Shown piece by piece: positions 35,782 through 46,185 of a DNA stretch of 64,000 nt (the first letter of the stretch is position 1; every line of letters begins with the position of its first letter). Origin of the DNA: Shewanella benthica (GTDB taxonomy: Bacteria > Pseudomonadota > Gammaproteobacteria > Enterobacterales > Shewanellaceae). A model generated the notes under the pieces. The model worked only from the letters and a program-made list of their open reading frames with translations. It had not been told where the DNA came from and ran no database searches. Where the stretch lies: positions 1 to 64,000 of the forward strand of contig JAKVHY010000002.1 of NCBI GenBank assembly GCA_023284085.1, given 5' to 3'. Made by a program: the position numbers and the translations under genes.

Positions 35782-37338
35782 ATGAATAGAACTATCAAGC
35801 TTCACTTACTCTCATTGTCTCTGGTTGGTGTAGTCGCAGGGTGTGCAACCACTCAGTACCCAGTAAATAATATGCAGGCGTTAACCGTAACAGAACAGTG
35901 TCAGGGAAGTTTTTGGCGCGACTGTGTCAGCTACCCCTTTCCGGTGCAATATGCTCAGGTGAAAGATAAAAATGGAGTCGAGTGGCAGGTAGCATATATG
36001 GACGAATATGCCGGCGACAAGATCGCTCCTGAGACCGTCGTACTTATCCATGGTAAAGGTGTCTATGGTGGCTACTTTGGCGACCTAATGAACGCGTTAC
36101 TGACTCAGGGATATCGAGTCATAGTGCCCGACCTGCCCAATTATGGTAAGTCGATTCCGGGAAATTTAAATAACCCGATAACACGTTCGCTCGATGATAC
36201 TCGAAGTGCCATTCATGATCTGCTGGCTAATAAATTGAATATAGATAATGCCAGTTTCCTTGGCCATTCTATGGGTGGCCAATGGGTGATGGGTTATGCG
36301 TTAGAATATCCAGAACAAGTTAATAAAATAGTGCTTGAAGCATCTGGTGGTATGGAAGAGTTCCCAACGAGTATCGCTGGCTTGCCATTTTTTGGTGACG
36401 ATCAGAAAGATTCTTATGCGAGTTGGGAAGGGATCTGGGGGAGCACCCTGAAAAAAGAGAAAGCGAAAACTGCAGAAGATATCCTACTGTTTAATTACTT
36501 TAAAGCCAAGAACCCTAAGACTGGGGTTATCATGGACTCTCCTTCAGGCTACTTCATCAATCAAAGCCCCATGACGGATTATGTCACTCATGCCCGTCAA
36601 TATATGATCGATAACTCGAGTGAGGAGTATAGTGTCTATACACAGACCTACATCCGAGATATCTATTCGATGGGAGTCGAAGTACGCGTGGAAGATCCAC
36701 TGAGCCTAGTGAAGAGAATTGATCAGATAACAGCACCTATGCTAATCGCTTTTGGGGAGAAAGAGCCCTTTATTCCCACGACAATTTTTAGTGGTCAGCA
36801 GAGTTTACGTTGGGATGTGATTAAACCGGTTTATGACAGGTTAACCAGCAAAGGCAATGAGCCTACAGTGATCATTTACCCTAATGTCGGTCATTTTATC
36901 CATACCGATATTCCGCTTAAGTTTCATCAGGATGTGATTAAATTCCTTGCCGGTGACAGGATATCTGGTACCGAAAAAGTGTCAGCCTATAAGCCCCCTC
37001 TGATCGTTCCTCCTGAAGAGGTAACTGTTTTTTTCGATAAGTTTAAGCGAACTCTACTGAGTCAGAGCAAAACTGAAATTGCAAAGTTCTATGCTGATGA
37101 TTTTGTTGAAAATGGCTACGATAAAGCCGATTTCCTCGCCATCCTCTACAGTCAGATGCAGAAAGTGCAGCAGTATGATGTCTCTTTAGTTAAGTTTGAG
37201 AAAGACCCAAATACTGCAGATGAGTACTTTATTGAAGGTATGGTGAATTTGGGGACGATTACCGTGCCATTCAAAGAAGGTAGCAAGGTCCGTAAGACTT
37301 CAGACGGTTGGCAATGGCTGGGAAATAGAAAACTCTGA
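35782..37338 (+). CDS. lipoprotein alpha/beta-hydrolase with C-terminal SnoaL-like domain
   Basis: A 518-residue lipoprotein. The lipobox is VVAGC (C21). Residues about 60-390 are an alpha/beta-hydrolase: VVLIHGKGVYGG, PDLPNYGKS and nucleophile elbow GHSMGG (S163), with the histidine in NVGHFIH. Residues about 400-518 form a separate alpha+beta domain (TVFFDKFKRTLLSQSKTEIAKFYADDFVENG) of the SnoaL/NTF2-like kind. It would face the periplasm or outer-membrane inner face. Its neighbours suggest it cleaves imported oligomers; the C-terminal domain may bind product. The gene starts 17 bases after the previous stop. Confidence 0.7.
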   Translation: MNRTIKLHLLSLSLVGVVAGCATTQYPVNNMQALTVTEQCQGSFWRDCVSYPFPVQYAQVKDKNGVEWQVAYMDEYAGDKIAPETVVLIHGKGVYGGYFGDLMNALLTQGYRVIVPDLPNYGKSIPGNLNNPITRSLDDTRSAIHDLLANKLNIDNASFLGHSMGGQWVMGYALEYPEQVNKIVLEASGGMEEFPTSIAGLPFFGDDQKDSYASWEGIWGSTLKKEKAKTAEDILLFNYFKAKNPKTGVIMDSPSGYFINQSPMTDYVTHARQYMIDNSSEEYSVYTQTYIRDIYSMGVEVRVEDPLSLVKRIDQITAPMLIAFGEKEPFIPTTIFSGQQSLRWDVIKPVYDRLTSKGNEPTVIIYPNVGHFIHTDIPLKFHQDVIKFLAGDRISGTEKVSAYKPPLIVPPEEVTVFFDKFKRTLLSQSKTEIAKFYADDFVENGYDKADFLAILYSQMQKVQQYDVSLVKFEKDPNTADEYFIEGMVNLGTITVPFKEGSKVRKTSDGWQWLGNRKL

Positions 37339-37370
37339 TACAGATGAATTGCCTATTTTATCTAAAAATA

Positions 37371-37435
37371 AAAAGCTCCCCAGGCAACTAGGGAGCTTTT
37401 ATTTCACAGTAAGAAAAATTATTTTACTGTGAAAT
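37371..37435 (+). terminator. two successive hairpins ending the hydrolase unit
   Basis: AAAAGCTCCC (37371-37380) pairs with GGGAGCTTTT (37391-37400), followed by ATTT. Right after it, ATTTCACAGTAA (37401-37412) and TTACTGTGAAAT (37424-37435) form a second perfect 12-base stem. The first is a standard terminator. Confidence 0.85.
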
Positions 37436-37438
37436 ATT

Positions 37439-38128
37439 ACAACCGGAGACAATAAATAAGCACTGATCAACTAATAATATTTCCGCAACAATTATGACTA
37501 TTGATTCTTTTTCATTTAAACAATCTAAGCTTATTACAGAAGTGCAAGTTTCATCCTTATTTAATACATTTACTGTTCCACAAACACCACTGAGTGACGT
37601 GGATCACAAAAGCGGCGATCTCACAAATTAAATGTGGACTTGTAAAAAATAATTACAAGCATAACCTAAGTTATCTATCAGCCCTAAATTACCGAACACA
37701 ATTCAATCAGCCGCTACCTCTAATTTAACAAGTAAATTCTACACTTGTATTAGAAAGTAATTAATATCCATTTCTTTTCACTGCAATTTACTGAAAAACA
37801 TAAAGACGGTTTAAAACAGTGCTATTTATTATTACCATCGCGAGGAATTTTTGGCAGACTGGTTCAAGTAAATGATGGAGAACCGTGCTCCATTTTGAGG
37901 TCACTTTAGCGCAGAAGTAAATCTGCCCCAAACCCTCCTGAAAAGCGAGTGCTACCATTCTGATACTAAGTTTAACGAGCTAAACGCAAAATAACTATGT
38001 TCTTCACTCGCTGCAAACCAGATAGATGTTGTCAGTGCTATTGATGAAGAATCAATTTATGGAATTGTTTGAGAAGCGGTAAATTCTCGATGAGCTATAA
38101 CATCTTAATGTCGATGGGTATCCTCGGG
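37439..38128. other. 690-bp gene-free stretch
   Basis: No supported gene, very AT-rich. It holds a CRP-like site (37592-37609), an inverted repeat CTTGTAA/TTACAAG (37639-37659) and a small hairpin ATGGAG/CTCCAT (37875-37893) followed by TTTT. One frame near 38020-38095 looks peptide-like but is broken by stops. A short untranslated RNA from the CRP-like site to the hairpin is possible. Confidence 0.4.
37592..37609. promoter_or_regulatory. CRP-like site in the gene-free stretch
   Basis: GTGA-CGTGGA-TCAC fits the CRP half-sites exactly. A possible -10 element, TTAAAT (37628-37633), lies at the right distance for CRP activation on the plus strand, but no protein gene follows. Confidence 0.35.
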
Positions 38129-39061
38129 CTAATTCAAAAAGTCAGCGATTAAACGATAAACTGATTCACACTCACTCTTAACGAGATCTTCCATATTCAT
38201 AAAGGTATGGATCATATCAGGGAAGTGAATCAAGTTAGCTGTAACTCCTGCGTCAATAAGCTTTTTAGTATAAAGGGTTCCTTCATCACGCAAGGGACAG
38301 AACTCAGCTGTAAATACTAAAGTTTCAGGAAGGCCATCACTAAAGTCACCATAGAGAGGAGAAGCCTTGGTACGATCATCGCCCTCTTTAAAATAGTTAT
38401 CAAAATACCAGGCTATTTTTCCCTTTTGTAGCAGGTAGCCCTCTCCATTTTGATCAATCGATCCACTCTGCATGGTGTAGTCAAGGCTAGGATAGATCAG
38501 TGCCTGCTTATCTATTTTGACATGTTTATCGAACTGAGCTCTTGCGCTGACACTGGCGACAATAGCCCCCCCGCCCGAATCACCAACCATAGCCAAATTG
38601 GGACGATATTTTAACCCAGCGGTATCCAGTGTCGACCAGATGTTTTGAACGACAGTATAGGCATCATTTATCCCTTCAGGGTAACGACACTCTGGTGCGA
38701 GGCGATATTCGACCGAAACAACGATATGCTGTGTTGCATTGGCAAGTTTCCGGCAGAGAGGGTCATAAACCGTTACGCTGCCAGCCATATGGCCACCACC
38801 GTGACAGTAGACAATAACCGGTAAGGCTTTTTCTGGTGCAGGATGGTAGATGCGCACAGGCACGTTATAGTGCTTATTAAACACTAATTCATCTCCGTAC
38901 CAGGCTATCTCAGGAATATCAGTCACTAAAGCTTTAGTTAAATTAGCCAGTCCTTCTCTGGCGTTTATCGAGCTGGGTTTAAAGCCGTTTTCAATTAATA
39001 TTGCGACTTGTTGATTAAAGTTATCGAGCCAAGGTTGAAGTTTATCGCTTACTTTACGCAC
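38129..39061 (-). CDS. HSL-family alpha/beta-hydrolase (acetyl esterase-like)
   Basis: A 310-residue esterase of the hormone-sensitive lipase group. The oxyanion HGGG (87-90), YRLAPE (119-124) and nucleophile GDSGGG (S162) are all present, and the C-terminal DMIHTF supplies the histidine. No signal peptide, so cytoplasmic. HSL esterases cut short acyl esters. It follows pta on the same strand by 210 bases, and could act on 3-hydroxybutyryl oligomers or acetyl esters. Position is the only hint. Confidence 0.85.
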   Translation of the reverse strand: MRKVSDKLQPWLDNFNQQVAILIENGFKPSSINAREGLANLTKALVTDIPEIAWYGDELVFNKHYNVPVRIYHPAPEKALPVIVYCHGGGHMAGSVTVYDPLCRKLANATQHIVVSVEYRLAPECRYPEGINDAYTVVQNIWSTLDTAGLKYRPNLAMVGDSGGGAIVASVSARAQFDKHVKIDKQALIYPSLDYTMQSGSIDQNGEGYLLQKGKIAWYFDNYFKEGDDRTKASPLYGDFSDGLPETLVFTAEFCPLRDEGTLYTKKLIDAGVTANLIHFPDMIHTFMNMEDLVKSECESVYRLIADFLN

Positions 39062-39271
39062 TATTTGATTCCTATACAGGGGGAGTTACCAGAGCAAAGC
39101 GGGTTTATCTGATACTAATCATACCTAATGCGCCCAGCTTATATTTTCCCAATTTCGCAAAACTGTATTGCTGATGGAGATGTGGAATAAAATTAGCTCA
39201 GATTAAGTCGCAATCAAGAATAATCCCATTCCAACTGGTGCGCTATCTTAGGTGACTAAGTTTGCGTCTGA

Positions 39272-41410
39272 TTATTTTTGTGTGGCCTGGATGACAGTAA
39301 GGGCTATGGTATAGACAATATCGTCTACAAGCGCCCCCCGTGACAGGTCGTTGACAGGTTTGCGCATGCCCTGCAGCATCGGCCCGATACTGATTAAATC
39401 GGCGCTTCTTTGTACCGCCTTATAGGTTGTATTACCTGTATTCAGATCAGGAAATACGAACACAGTTGCCTGACCCGCCACCGGGCTACCCGGAGCCTTA
39501 GATTGAGCGACATTTGGCATCACAGCAGCATCATATTGAAGCGGGCCATCGATAATGAGATCCGGACGTTTCTGTTTGGCAATACGGGTCGCCTCTCGCA
39601 CCTTGTCTACATCTGAGCCTGTGCCAGAGTTACCCGTCGAATAACTGATCATAGCGACTCTCGGCTCGATGCCAAAAGCGGCCGCAGACTCGGCCGACTG
39701 AATGGCGATATCGGCGAGCTGCTCGGCATTGGGATCAGGGTTGATGGCGCAATCTCCATAGATCAGCACCTGATCTGGCATCAACATGAAGAAAATCGAT
39801 GAAACAAGGCTGGCACCCGGAGCTGTTTTAATGAGCTTCAGTGGGGGGCGTATGGTATTGGCTGTGGTGTTGATGGCACCGGAAACGATACCGTCTACCT
39901 GATTCTGGGCAAGCATCATGGTCCCGAGCACCATATTATCTTTGAGTTGCTCACGGGCAACGACTTCAGTCAGCCCCTTATGGCGTCGTAGTTCAAGCAT
40001 AGGTTTGACATAACGGTCACGAATTGATTCGGGGTCTATAATGGTGATGCCTTCACCTAAGGTCAACCCCTGTTGTTTGGCGATACGTTCAATCTCTTCT
40101 GTGTTACCAAGAAGCACGCAGTTAGCAATTCCGCGTTCGGCACATATACTGGCCGCTTCGATTGTTCTGGGCTCGTTACCTTCGGGTAACACCACTGTTT
40201 TATGGGCCATTCTGGCCAGTTCGGTTAGCTTATATCTGAAAGCCGGAGGCGACAGACGGTGTTCTCGCGGGGAGTTCTCAGTCATGCTTTCCAGCCAGCT
40301 CTGATCGATATGACCCGCCACGTACTCCTGGCACTCCTCGATACGCACCGCATCATCGGCGGGTACTTCATAGTCGAAGCCTTGAATACTCAAAGATGTC
40401 TGCCAAGTATTGGTATCGGTCAGGAAGACTGGTAGGCCGGTCTCGAAGGCCTGCTCACATAAGGTCATTACTTCAGGTTCGGGAGCATAATTACCAGTCA
40501 ATAATAGGGCGCCAATCTTAACCCCATTCATGGTAGCTAAACATGCAGCAACGATGGCATCTGAGCGATCCCCCGAGATGACCAGTAATGAGTCGCTCTT
40601 CAAATGTGCCACCATATTAGGAATACTTCGGGCACAGAAGATGACCCTGCGAAGGCGCCGGGTATTCATCTCTCCGGCATTGATAAGTTGAGCGTTAAGC
40701 TGCTTAGCAAGATCCGATGCCCGTGGTGCAATCAAGTCTAAGTTGTAGGGCACACTGCCAAGAATTTTTAGCGGGTACTTTCCTGGCAACTTAAACATCT
40801 TTGTCGCTTTCTGGCTTCGGGAAACTTGATTATCCAATGCTTCAGTAAGCTCTGACTGAGGGCATCCATCATCATCGACTGGGGCACCAATTTTATTAAT
40901 GATCGCACCAATCAGGCGTTTATTACCAGCACCGCCCCAGGTGTTATGCACTATTTCCAGTCGATTCATTAAGGCTGTCGTAGTTGCACTTCCCGGGGTG
41001 GCGACGAAGATCACGTCTGCATCGAGAGCCTTAGCGATTGCGTAATTTATATCTCCGGAGAATGGGTGATTTCTTGTCTGAACCAAGCCTTCGATAACCA
41101 GAGTATCCGCACTATCGACGCATTCGGCGACACGGGCAATGATCTGCTCCATCAAAATGTCGATTTTGTCGGTGCGGATCAGGTTTTCAGCGTGTTCCAT
41201 GGTGAAGGGTTCGAGGGGGTTCACGATTGGAGATTTACTTAAGATAGTTGTTGAACGTTCCGGCCCCTTGTCTTGAGCTCTCTGTTGAGCGATCGGCTTG
41301 AAGAAACGAACTTTTACCCCTTGATGTTCGAACGCACGAACTAAACCTAAACTTATAGAAGTTAAGCCAACGCCGGTTCCTATGGGGATGAGTATTATAT
41401 TACGAGACAT
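39272..41410 (-). CDS. pta: phosphate acetyltransferase
   Basis: A 712-residue full-length Pta. The N-terminal dethiobiotin synthetase-like P-loop region ([11 protein letters not shown]), a DRTGG domain in the middle, and the C-terminal PTA_PTB domain from about residue 385 ([48 protein letters not shown]) are all present. It converts acetyl-CoA and phosphate to acetyl phosphate and CoA. It is downstream of ackA by 118 bases on the same strand, and both follow the FabV/MaoC/CoA-transferase genes, so ATP formation from acetyl-CoA is coupled to that pathway. Confidence 0.97.
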   Translation of the reverse strand: MSRNIILIPIGTGVGLTSISLGLVRAFEHQGVKVRFFKPIAQQRAQDKGPERSTTILSKSPIVNPLEPFTMEHAENLIRTDKIDILMEQIIARVAECVDSADTLVIEGLVQTRNHPFSGDINYAIAKALDADVIFVATPGSATTTALMNRLEIVHNTWGGAGNKRLIGAIINKIGAPVDDDGCPQSELTEALDNQVSRSQKATKMFKLPGKYPLKILGSVPYNLDLIAPRASDLAKQLNAQLINAGEMNTRRLRRVIFCARSIPNMVAHLKSDSLLVISGDRSDAIVAACLATMNGVKIGALLLTGNYAPEPEVMTLCEQAFETGLPVFLTDTNTWQTSLSIQGFDYEVPADDAVRIEECQEYVAGHIDQSWLESMTENSPREHRLSPPAFRYKLTELARMAHKTVVLPEGNEPRTIEAASICAERGIANCVLLGNTEEIERIAKQQGLTLGEGITIIDPESIRDRYVKPMLELRRHKGLTEVVAREQLKDNMVLGTMMLAQNQVDGIVSGAINTTANTIRPPLKLIKTAPGASLVSSIFFMLMPDQVLIYGDCAINPDPNAEQLADIAIQSAESAAAFGIEPRVAMISYSTGNSGTGSDVDKVREATRIAKQKRPDLIIDGPLQYDAAVMPNVAQSKAPGSPVAGQATVFVFPDLNTGNTTYKAVQRSADLISIGPMLQGMRKPVNDLSRGALVDDIVYTIALTVIQATQK

Positions 41411-41528
41411 GAAGACCTCTTTACTGTGCAGATTATTAGCACTGAATACCTAGCTGAAACTCGGTAGCGGCTAGGTTTCATGATTGAATTATAAGCATGT
41501 TTTACAATAAATTAGACAGATCGTGGGA

Positions 41529-42725
41529 TCACTGGATCAGATCTATTGTGTCTCGGGCAATGACCCACTCTTCATTTGTCAGAATGACCATAGCGACAGG
41601 ACCAGTGTCTTTAGTTATCTTCCCTTGCTTGCCGAAACGCGCAGCCTGATTCCGTTGGTTATCGAGTTCAAACCTGAATATTTTAAGTAAATTAAGGGTC
41701 TTTTCTCTAACGAGAGAAGAGTTCTCACCTATACCGCCAGTGAACACTAAGGCATCTAACCGGCCTAAAGGCACTGTGTAAGCTGCTATGTACTTGGCCA
41801 GGCGATAACAGAATATGTCCAATGCTAAACTCGCACCTGCATGACCTCGTTGGACGGCTAGCTCTATACCGCGGCAATCACTGGTTAACTCTGAGATCCC
41901 CAATAATCCGCTTTGATTGTTTAATAGCTGATTGACCTCATCTAATGTGTAGCCGAGTCGATTTACCAGATGGTAGATGATAGATGGGTCGATATCGCCA
42001 CAGCGGGTGCCCATGACCAATCCCTCTAATGGGGTTAGCCCCATCGAGGTATCTACACTCTTACCGCCCTTGATTGCAGTAATGGATGCGCCGTTTCCAA
42101 GGTGGGCACTAACAATATTGATCTCTTCGACTGGTTTGCCAAGGAGCTTTGCAGCTTCACGACTGACAAACAGATGACTGGTGCCGTGCATGCCATAGCG
42201 GCGAATATTATGCTCACGATATAACTTATATGGAATGGCGTAGATGTAAGCTTTTTCAGGCATACTCTGGTGGAAAGCGGTATCAAATACAGCAACCTGA
42301 GGAAGTTCCGGAAATGAAGCCTGAGCCAAGCGAATGCCAATCAGATGTGCAGGGTTGTGAAGGGGTGCCAGGCTTGCGCAATCTTCGATCTCATCAAGTA
42401 CGCGCTCGTCGATGACTGCGGATTGAGTAAACTCCTCTCCACCGTGAACGACTCGGTGTCCAATGGCCAAGAGCTGTTCTTCAAGCTGCGGATAACCAAC
42501 TAATATGGTGTTAACTATATATTCAACGGCTTCACTGTGGGTAGAATATTCTCCAAGTTCGGCCTCAAACTTTTCTTCGTTAACCTTCCATTTTATACAG
42601 GCATCTACCAGACCAAAGCATTCTGCGAGCCCAGAGAGGTATTCATCACCAGTTAGCGCATCTATTATTGCAAATTTCAGCGAAGAGCTACCGCAATTAA
42701 GCACGAATACGAGTTTTTTTGACAT
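41529..42725 (-). CDS. ackA: acetate kinase
   Basis: A 398-residue acetate kinase with the ASKHA fold. The N-terminal [16 protein letters not shown], the catalytic D in [17 protein letters not shown] and HLGNGAS near residue 207, and FTGGIGENS in the C-terminal half are all present. It makes ATP and acetate from acetyl phosphate. It sits between pta and fabV. Many shewanellae carry a separate ackA-pta locus for general metabolism, so this may be a second set dedicated to the 3-hydroxybutyrate/butyrate genes; the window cannot show that. Confidence 0.97.
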   Translation of the reverse strand: MSKKLVFVLNCGSSSLKFAIIDALTGDEYLSGLAECFGLVDACIKWKVNEEKFEAELGEYSTHSEAVEYIVNTILVGYPQLEEQLLAIGHRVVHGGEEFTQSAVIDERVLDEIEDCASLAPLHNPAHLIGIRLAQASFPELPQVAVFDTAFHQSMPEKAYIYAIPYKLYREHNIRRYGMHGTSHLFVSREAAKLLGKPVEEINIVSAHLGNGASITAIKGGKSVDTSMGLTPLEGLVMGTRCGDIDPSIIYHLVNRLGYTLDEVNQLLNNQSGLLGISELTSDCRGIELAVQRGHAGASLALDIFCYRLAKYIAAYTVPLGRLDALVFTGGIGENSSLVREKTLNLLKIFRFELDNQRNQAARFGKQGKITKDTGPVAMVILTNEEWVIARDTIDLIQ

Positions 42726-42832
42726 AATCTACCTTTGACCCCATGTGAGCAAGTTCTGAGTTTTCCAGATTAAGTGCATCGGCTCGATTGAGCTGATGCA
42801 AGATTTGATGAAGTGTTTATATAGCGCAGTGC

Positions 42833-44035
42833 CTAAGGCCGAAGTTGACACAGAGAGTCAAAATCTATTTTGGCCTGATAATCGACGCCAGGAAGGTCAA
42901 AACCATTAAGTTGCATAAAATCAGACTTATAACCTTGATAATCGCCTATTGTGGCAAAATTATCTGGCGAAATTTGAGCAATCAGCTTATCGACCTTTAG
43001 TTGAACATCGGCATCTAGCTCCCAGTCATCGATGCGGATCAACCGCTGATTATCGACCGGAATAGTCGAATCTTCGCCATAAATGCATTGAGCAAACAGT
43101 CTTTGCATCTGTTCGATGCAGCCCTCATGCAAGCCTTTCTCTTTCATCACTTTATAGAGCGCCAGAATATAAGGCGAAAAAGCGGGTATATAGACACTCG
43201 CCTTGGTGACTAAAGCTTTACATACAGAGACGTGGGCCGTTCCACCATTTTGTTCCAGCTTGCTATTGAGTCTATCTGCGGTTGCATGTAGGTGTGCCTT
43301 AGCCCTGCCAAGTGTCCCCTGGTGATAGATTGGATAGGTACTTTTAGCCCCTATGTATGAGTAAGCCAAGGTTTTACAGCCCTCGCCCAGCACACCTGCT
43401 TCAGATAAAATCTCTATCCAACTTGCCCAATCATCGCCACCCATCACTTTTTCTGTGGCTTCGATCTCTTCAGCTGTCGCCGTACCAACCGTCATCAGTT
43501 CCATGGTATCGGTTTCGATGTTAATTGTTGGTCCCGTCACTGGCTCGCCGATAGTCTTGATGGATGAACGCCACAGCTCCCCAGTTACAGGGTCAGGTCT
43601 GACACCCGTGGCCAAACTGTAAATAACAAGGTCAAGCTTGCCACCAAACTCAGACTTTATGAAATCTATCACCTGCTCTCGAATCTGTGCAGAAAAAGCA
43701 TCGCCTACAAAGTTTTTCGCAATTAGTCCCTGTTTCTCAGCCTCTTCACGGAGGAAAATATTATTATACCAGCCCGCCGTTCCTATCCCTTTCTCACTCG
43801 GACCGCGTTCGAACGAAACCCCTATGGTATCCGCCGCTGGCCCACCGAAGGCCAGCGAGATGCGGGAAGCCAAACCGAAACCCGATGATGCACCTAAAAT
43901 AAGCACTTTTTTAGCGCCATTAACGATAGGCTTTTCAGCTTTTACATAATTGATCTGGTTAATGATGGCCTGTTTACAGCCTGTTGGATGTGCATTGCGT
44001 GCAACGACCCCTTTTACAATGGGTTTAATAATCAT
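42833..44035 (-). CDS. fabV: trans-2-enoyl-CoA/ACP reductase (FabV/Ter family)
   Basis: A 400-residue NADH-dependent enoyl reductase; the ATG at 44035 gives the usual MIIKP start, with AGGAG 6 bases upstream (another ATG is at 44038). Motifs are LGASSGFGLASRI for NADH, Y237-x8-K246 in IYHQGTLGRAK (active site), and C-terminal DYQGYKSDFMQLNGFD, which is closer to Treponema denticola Ter than to Yersinia FabV as I recall them. Ter reduces crotonyl-CoA to butyryl-CoA. It starts 21 bases after the MaoC stop and precedes ackA. A role in fatty acid synthesis is the alternative; the neighbours favour crotonyl-CoA reduction. Confidence 0.9.
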   Translation of the reverse strand: MIIKPIVKGVVARNAHPTGCKQAIINQINYVKAEKPIVNGAKKVLILGASSGFGLASRISLAFGGPAADTIGVSFERGPSEKGIGTAGWYNNIFLREEAEKQGLIAKNFVGDAFSAQIREQVIDFIKSEFGGKLDLVIYSLATGVRPDPVTGELWRSSIKTIGEPVTGPTINIETDTMELMTVGTATAEEIEATEKVMGGDDWASWIEILSEAGVLGEGCKTLAYSYIGAKSTYPIYHQGTLGRAKAHLHATADRLNSKLEQNGGTAHVSVCKALVTKASVYIPAFSPYILALYKVMKEKGLHEGCIEQMQRLFAQCIYGEDSTIPVDNQRLIRIDDWELDADVQLKVDKLIAQISPDNFATIGDYQGYKSDFMQLNGFDLPGVDYQAKIDFDSLCQLRP

Positions 44036-44056
44036 CATTTACTCCTAAATATTGAG

Positions 44057-44476
44057 TTAATCGGCCTTGGGGGGCATTACGGTGGCAACACCTTCAATAA
44101 CCAGCTTGTTATGCTGGTTGATACTGCGGGTCTTGAGTTTGACTATGTTTTTGTCAAGCATTATCTCGGCAACTTCGACTTCTGCGCGTATGGTGTCACC
44201 TATATATACGGGTGCAATAAAACGCATCTCCTGACCCAGATAAATGGTTCCGGGGCCGGGTAGTTGCATCCCAAGTACTGCCGAGGTCAGGCCGGAAACT
44301 AAAATCCCATGCGCGACTCTCTGACCAAATACACTGTTTTGGCCAGCTAACTTACTCACATGAACTGGATTTATGTCACCACTTATTCCGCAAAATTGCT
44401 GGATGTCAGATTCGCTTATGGTCTTCTCAAATGACGCATTTTGGCCGATGAACAACTGATTTATGGTATAACTCAT
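44057..44476 (-). CDS. MaoC-family (R)-specific enoyl-CoA hydratase (PhaJ-like)
   Basis: A 139-residue hotdog-fold hydratase. The catalytic pair D34 and H39 in SGDINPVH, followed by the N/A-rich segment, matches PhaJ (D31 and H36 in Aeromonas caviae). Members interconvert (R)-3-hydroxyacyl-CoA and trans-2-enoyl-CoA. Between a CoA-transferase and a trans-2-enoyl-CoA reductase it should take (R)-3-hydroxybutyryl-CoA to crotonyl-CoA. The (R) stereochemistry matches PHB monomers and the SDR at 47798. A 119-base gap separates it from the CoA-transferase gene. Confidence 0.9.
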   Translation of the reverse strand: MSYTINQLFIGQNASFEKTISESDIQQFCGISGDINPVHVSKLAGQNSVFGQRVAHGILVSGLTSAVLGMQLPGPGTIYLGQEMRFIAPVYIGDTIRAEVEVAEIMLDKNIVKLKTRSINQHNKLVIEGVATVMPPKAD

Positions 44477-44595
44477 TGTATTTACCTTTATGAAGCCTAA
44501 ATCACTTTTTTAAAATTTATAAATACATCTACAGCTTGAGATGTATTTAATCCCCCCAAAACCTTGCAGTGAAGGAGGAATCTGTGTCGGTGAAA

Positions 44596-46185
44596 CTAGG
44601 CAGCGTTGAACTTAATTGACTCGTCATCCTTAGACTTGAGGGTGAGGCCCATGGGTTGGTCGATAAAAATCCGCTTATCCATGATTTTTAGATTTTCGCC
44701 AATCAGGGGGCTGAACTCCATCTGATCTAATATGTCATGTTTGAGATCCACTCCAGGGGCAATCTCAATCAATTCGAGTCCCTGTGTGACCAATTTAAAT
44801 ACGGCGCGCTCGGTGATATACAGAACCGGTTTATTGTTCTTTCGGGCGATATCGGCTGCGAATGTGATTTGTCCGACCCGATTAATCAGTTTCTTAATGT
44901 GGCCTTCATTAACGATTCGTAACTCTCCGTCCCCGGTTTCAATCTGCAACTTTCCTGCGGTGAATGTGCCACAGAAAAACACCTGCTTGGCATTCTGGGT
45001 GATATTGATAAATCCGCCACAACCAGCGATTTTCAGTCCGAATTTTGAGACATTCAGATCGCCATTCTTATCGCATTCTGCTAAGCCCAAAAATGCCTGA
45101 TCAATTCCGCCACCATCGTAAAAATCAAACATTTGATCTTGGGTTATCACTGACTCAGGAAAAGCTGAAGCCCCAAAGCTGAGTCCGCCAGCCGGGGTTC
45201 CTCCAATGGCTCCAGGCTCTACCGTTGCAATAACTTGATCCGTGATCCCCTCTTCATCGGTGACATTGGCGATAACTTCGGGAGCGCCGATGCCGTAATT
45301 TAAGATGGCACCTTGTCTGAGCTCCATTGCCGCGCGGCGTGCGATGATCTTTTTAGCATCTAATGGACGAGGAGCAGGCTTTATCCGTTGACGGTCACCG
45401 CGGCCGCAGTAAGCGGGATTCATCTGCTCTGCAAAAGTCTGCATATGCGCTTCACCTTCTGCCACAACCACAGCGTTAACAAAAATCCCCGGAATGCGGA
45501 CTTGCTGGGGGGGCAGCTCACCCACTTTAACGACTTTCTTTACCTGAACGATTACAGTCCCCCCCATATTGGTGACAAGCTGGGCCGCGGCAAGGTTCTC
45601 TAAAAACAAGCACTCATCTTCCATGGTAATATTGCCGTTTTCATCTGCCGTTGTGCCTCTGAGAAGTGCCACATTGGCATCGAGACGCTTATAAAACAGG
45701 TACTCGTTATCATCTATGGTCATCAGAGAAACACGGTCTTCTGTGGTGATGGCGTTTATTTTTCCACCACCGAGTCTTGGGTCGATAAATGTACCTAGCC
45801 CTACATGTGAGAGAGTGCCGGGTTTTCCTGCCGCTGAATCTCTTAATAATTGAGCAATTACGCCCTGAGGAAAGTTGTAGCCTTGGATTTTCTCTTCATT
45901 GGCCAGTTTTTGAAGCCGTGGAATAAGCCCCCAATGCCCTCCAAGCGCCATACTGACCATTCCAGTATGAGAGAGATGGTTTGTCGCCTTGTCTTTCCCG
46001 TCTCCTTGACCGGCGGTGAAGTAGAGTTCTAAATTTTTAGGATGACCAGTTGAAAGGAATCGCTCCCCGACAGCCTGCTCTATCGCTTCAGGAACAACCG
46101 CACCTATGAATCCGCCTAAAATCACCTTATCTCCATCTTTGATAAGGGCAGCCGCTTGTTTGGCTGTGAGTACATCAACTTTCAT
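44596..46185 (-). CDS. acyl-CoA:acetate/propionate CoA-transferase (Pct/YdiF-like)
   Basis: A 529-residue family I CoA-transferase with alpha and beta halves fused, as in E. coli YdiF and Clostridium propionate CoA-transferase. The catalytic glutamate is E323 in TVEPGAIGG (E324 in the clostridial enzyme), followed by TPAGGLSFGASAFPES. The enzyme would move CoA between acetyl-, butyryl- and 3-hydroxybutyryl-CoA and free acids. It can both activate 3-hydroxybutyrate and release butyrate. It is the first gene of the likely minus-strand unit CoA-transferase, MaoC, FabV, AckA and Pta. Confidence 0.92.
   Translation of the reverse strand: MKVDVLTAKQAAALIKDGDKVILGGFIGAVVPEAIEQAVGERFLSTGHPKNLELYFTAGQGDGKDKATNHLSHTGMVSMALGGHWGLIPRLQKLANEEKIQGYNFPQGVIAQLLRDSAAGKPGTLSHVGLGTFIDPRLGGGKINAITTEDRVSLMTIDDNEYLFYKRLDANVALLRGTTADENGNITMEDECLFLENLAAAQLVTNMGGTVIVQVKKVVKVGELPPQQVRIPGIFVNAVVVAEGEAHMQTFAEQMNPAYCGRGDRQRIKPAPRPLDAKKIIARRAAMELRQGAILNYGIGAPEVIANVTDEEGITDQVIATVEPGAIGGTPAGGLSFGASAFPESVITQDQMFDFYDGGGIDQAFLGLAECDKNGDLNVSKFGLKIAGCGGFINITQNAKQVFFCGTFTAGKLQIETGDGELRIVNEGHIKKLINRVGQITFAADIARKNNKPVLYITERAVFKLVTQGLELIEIAPGVDLKHDILDQMEFSPLIGENLKIMDKRIFIDQPMGLTLKSKDDESIKFNAA

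Noticed and set aside
38020..38095. Decayed gene in the 690-base spacer
   Set aside because: One frame reads well for about 20 codons but is then broken repeatedly, with no recognisable family.
42833..44035. Plain fatty acid synthesis enoyl-ACP reductase
   Set aside because: Not excluded, but the surrounding CoA-ester genes and the Ter-like C-terminus make crotonyl-CoA reduction the better first guess.
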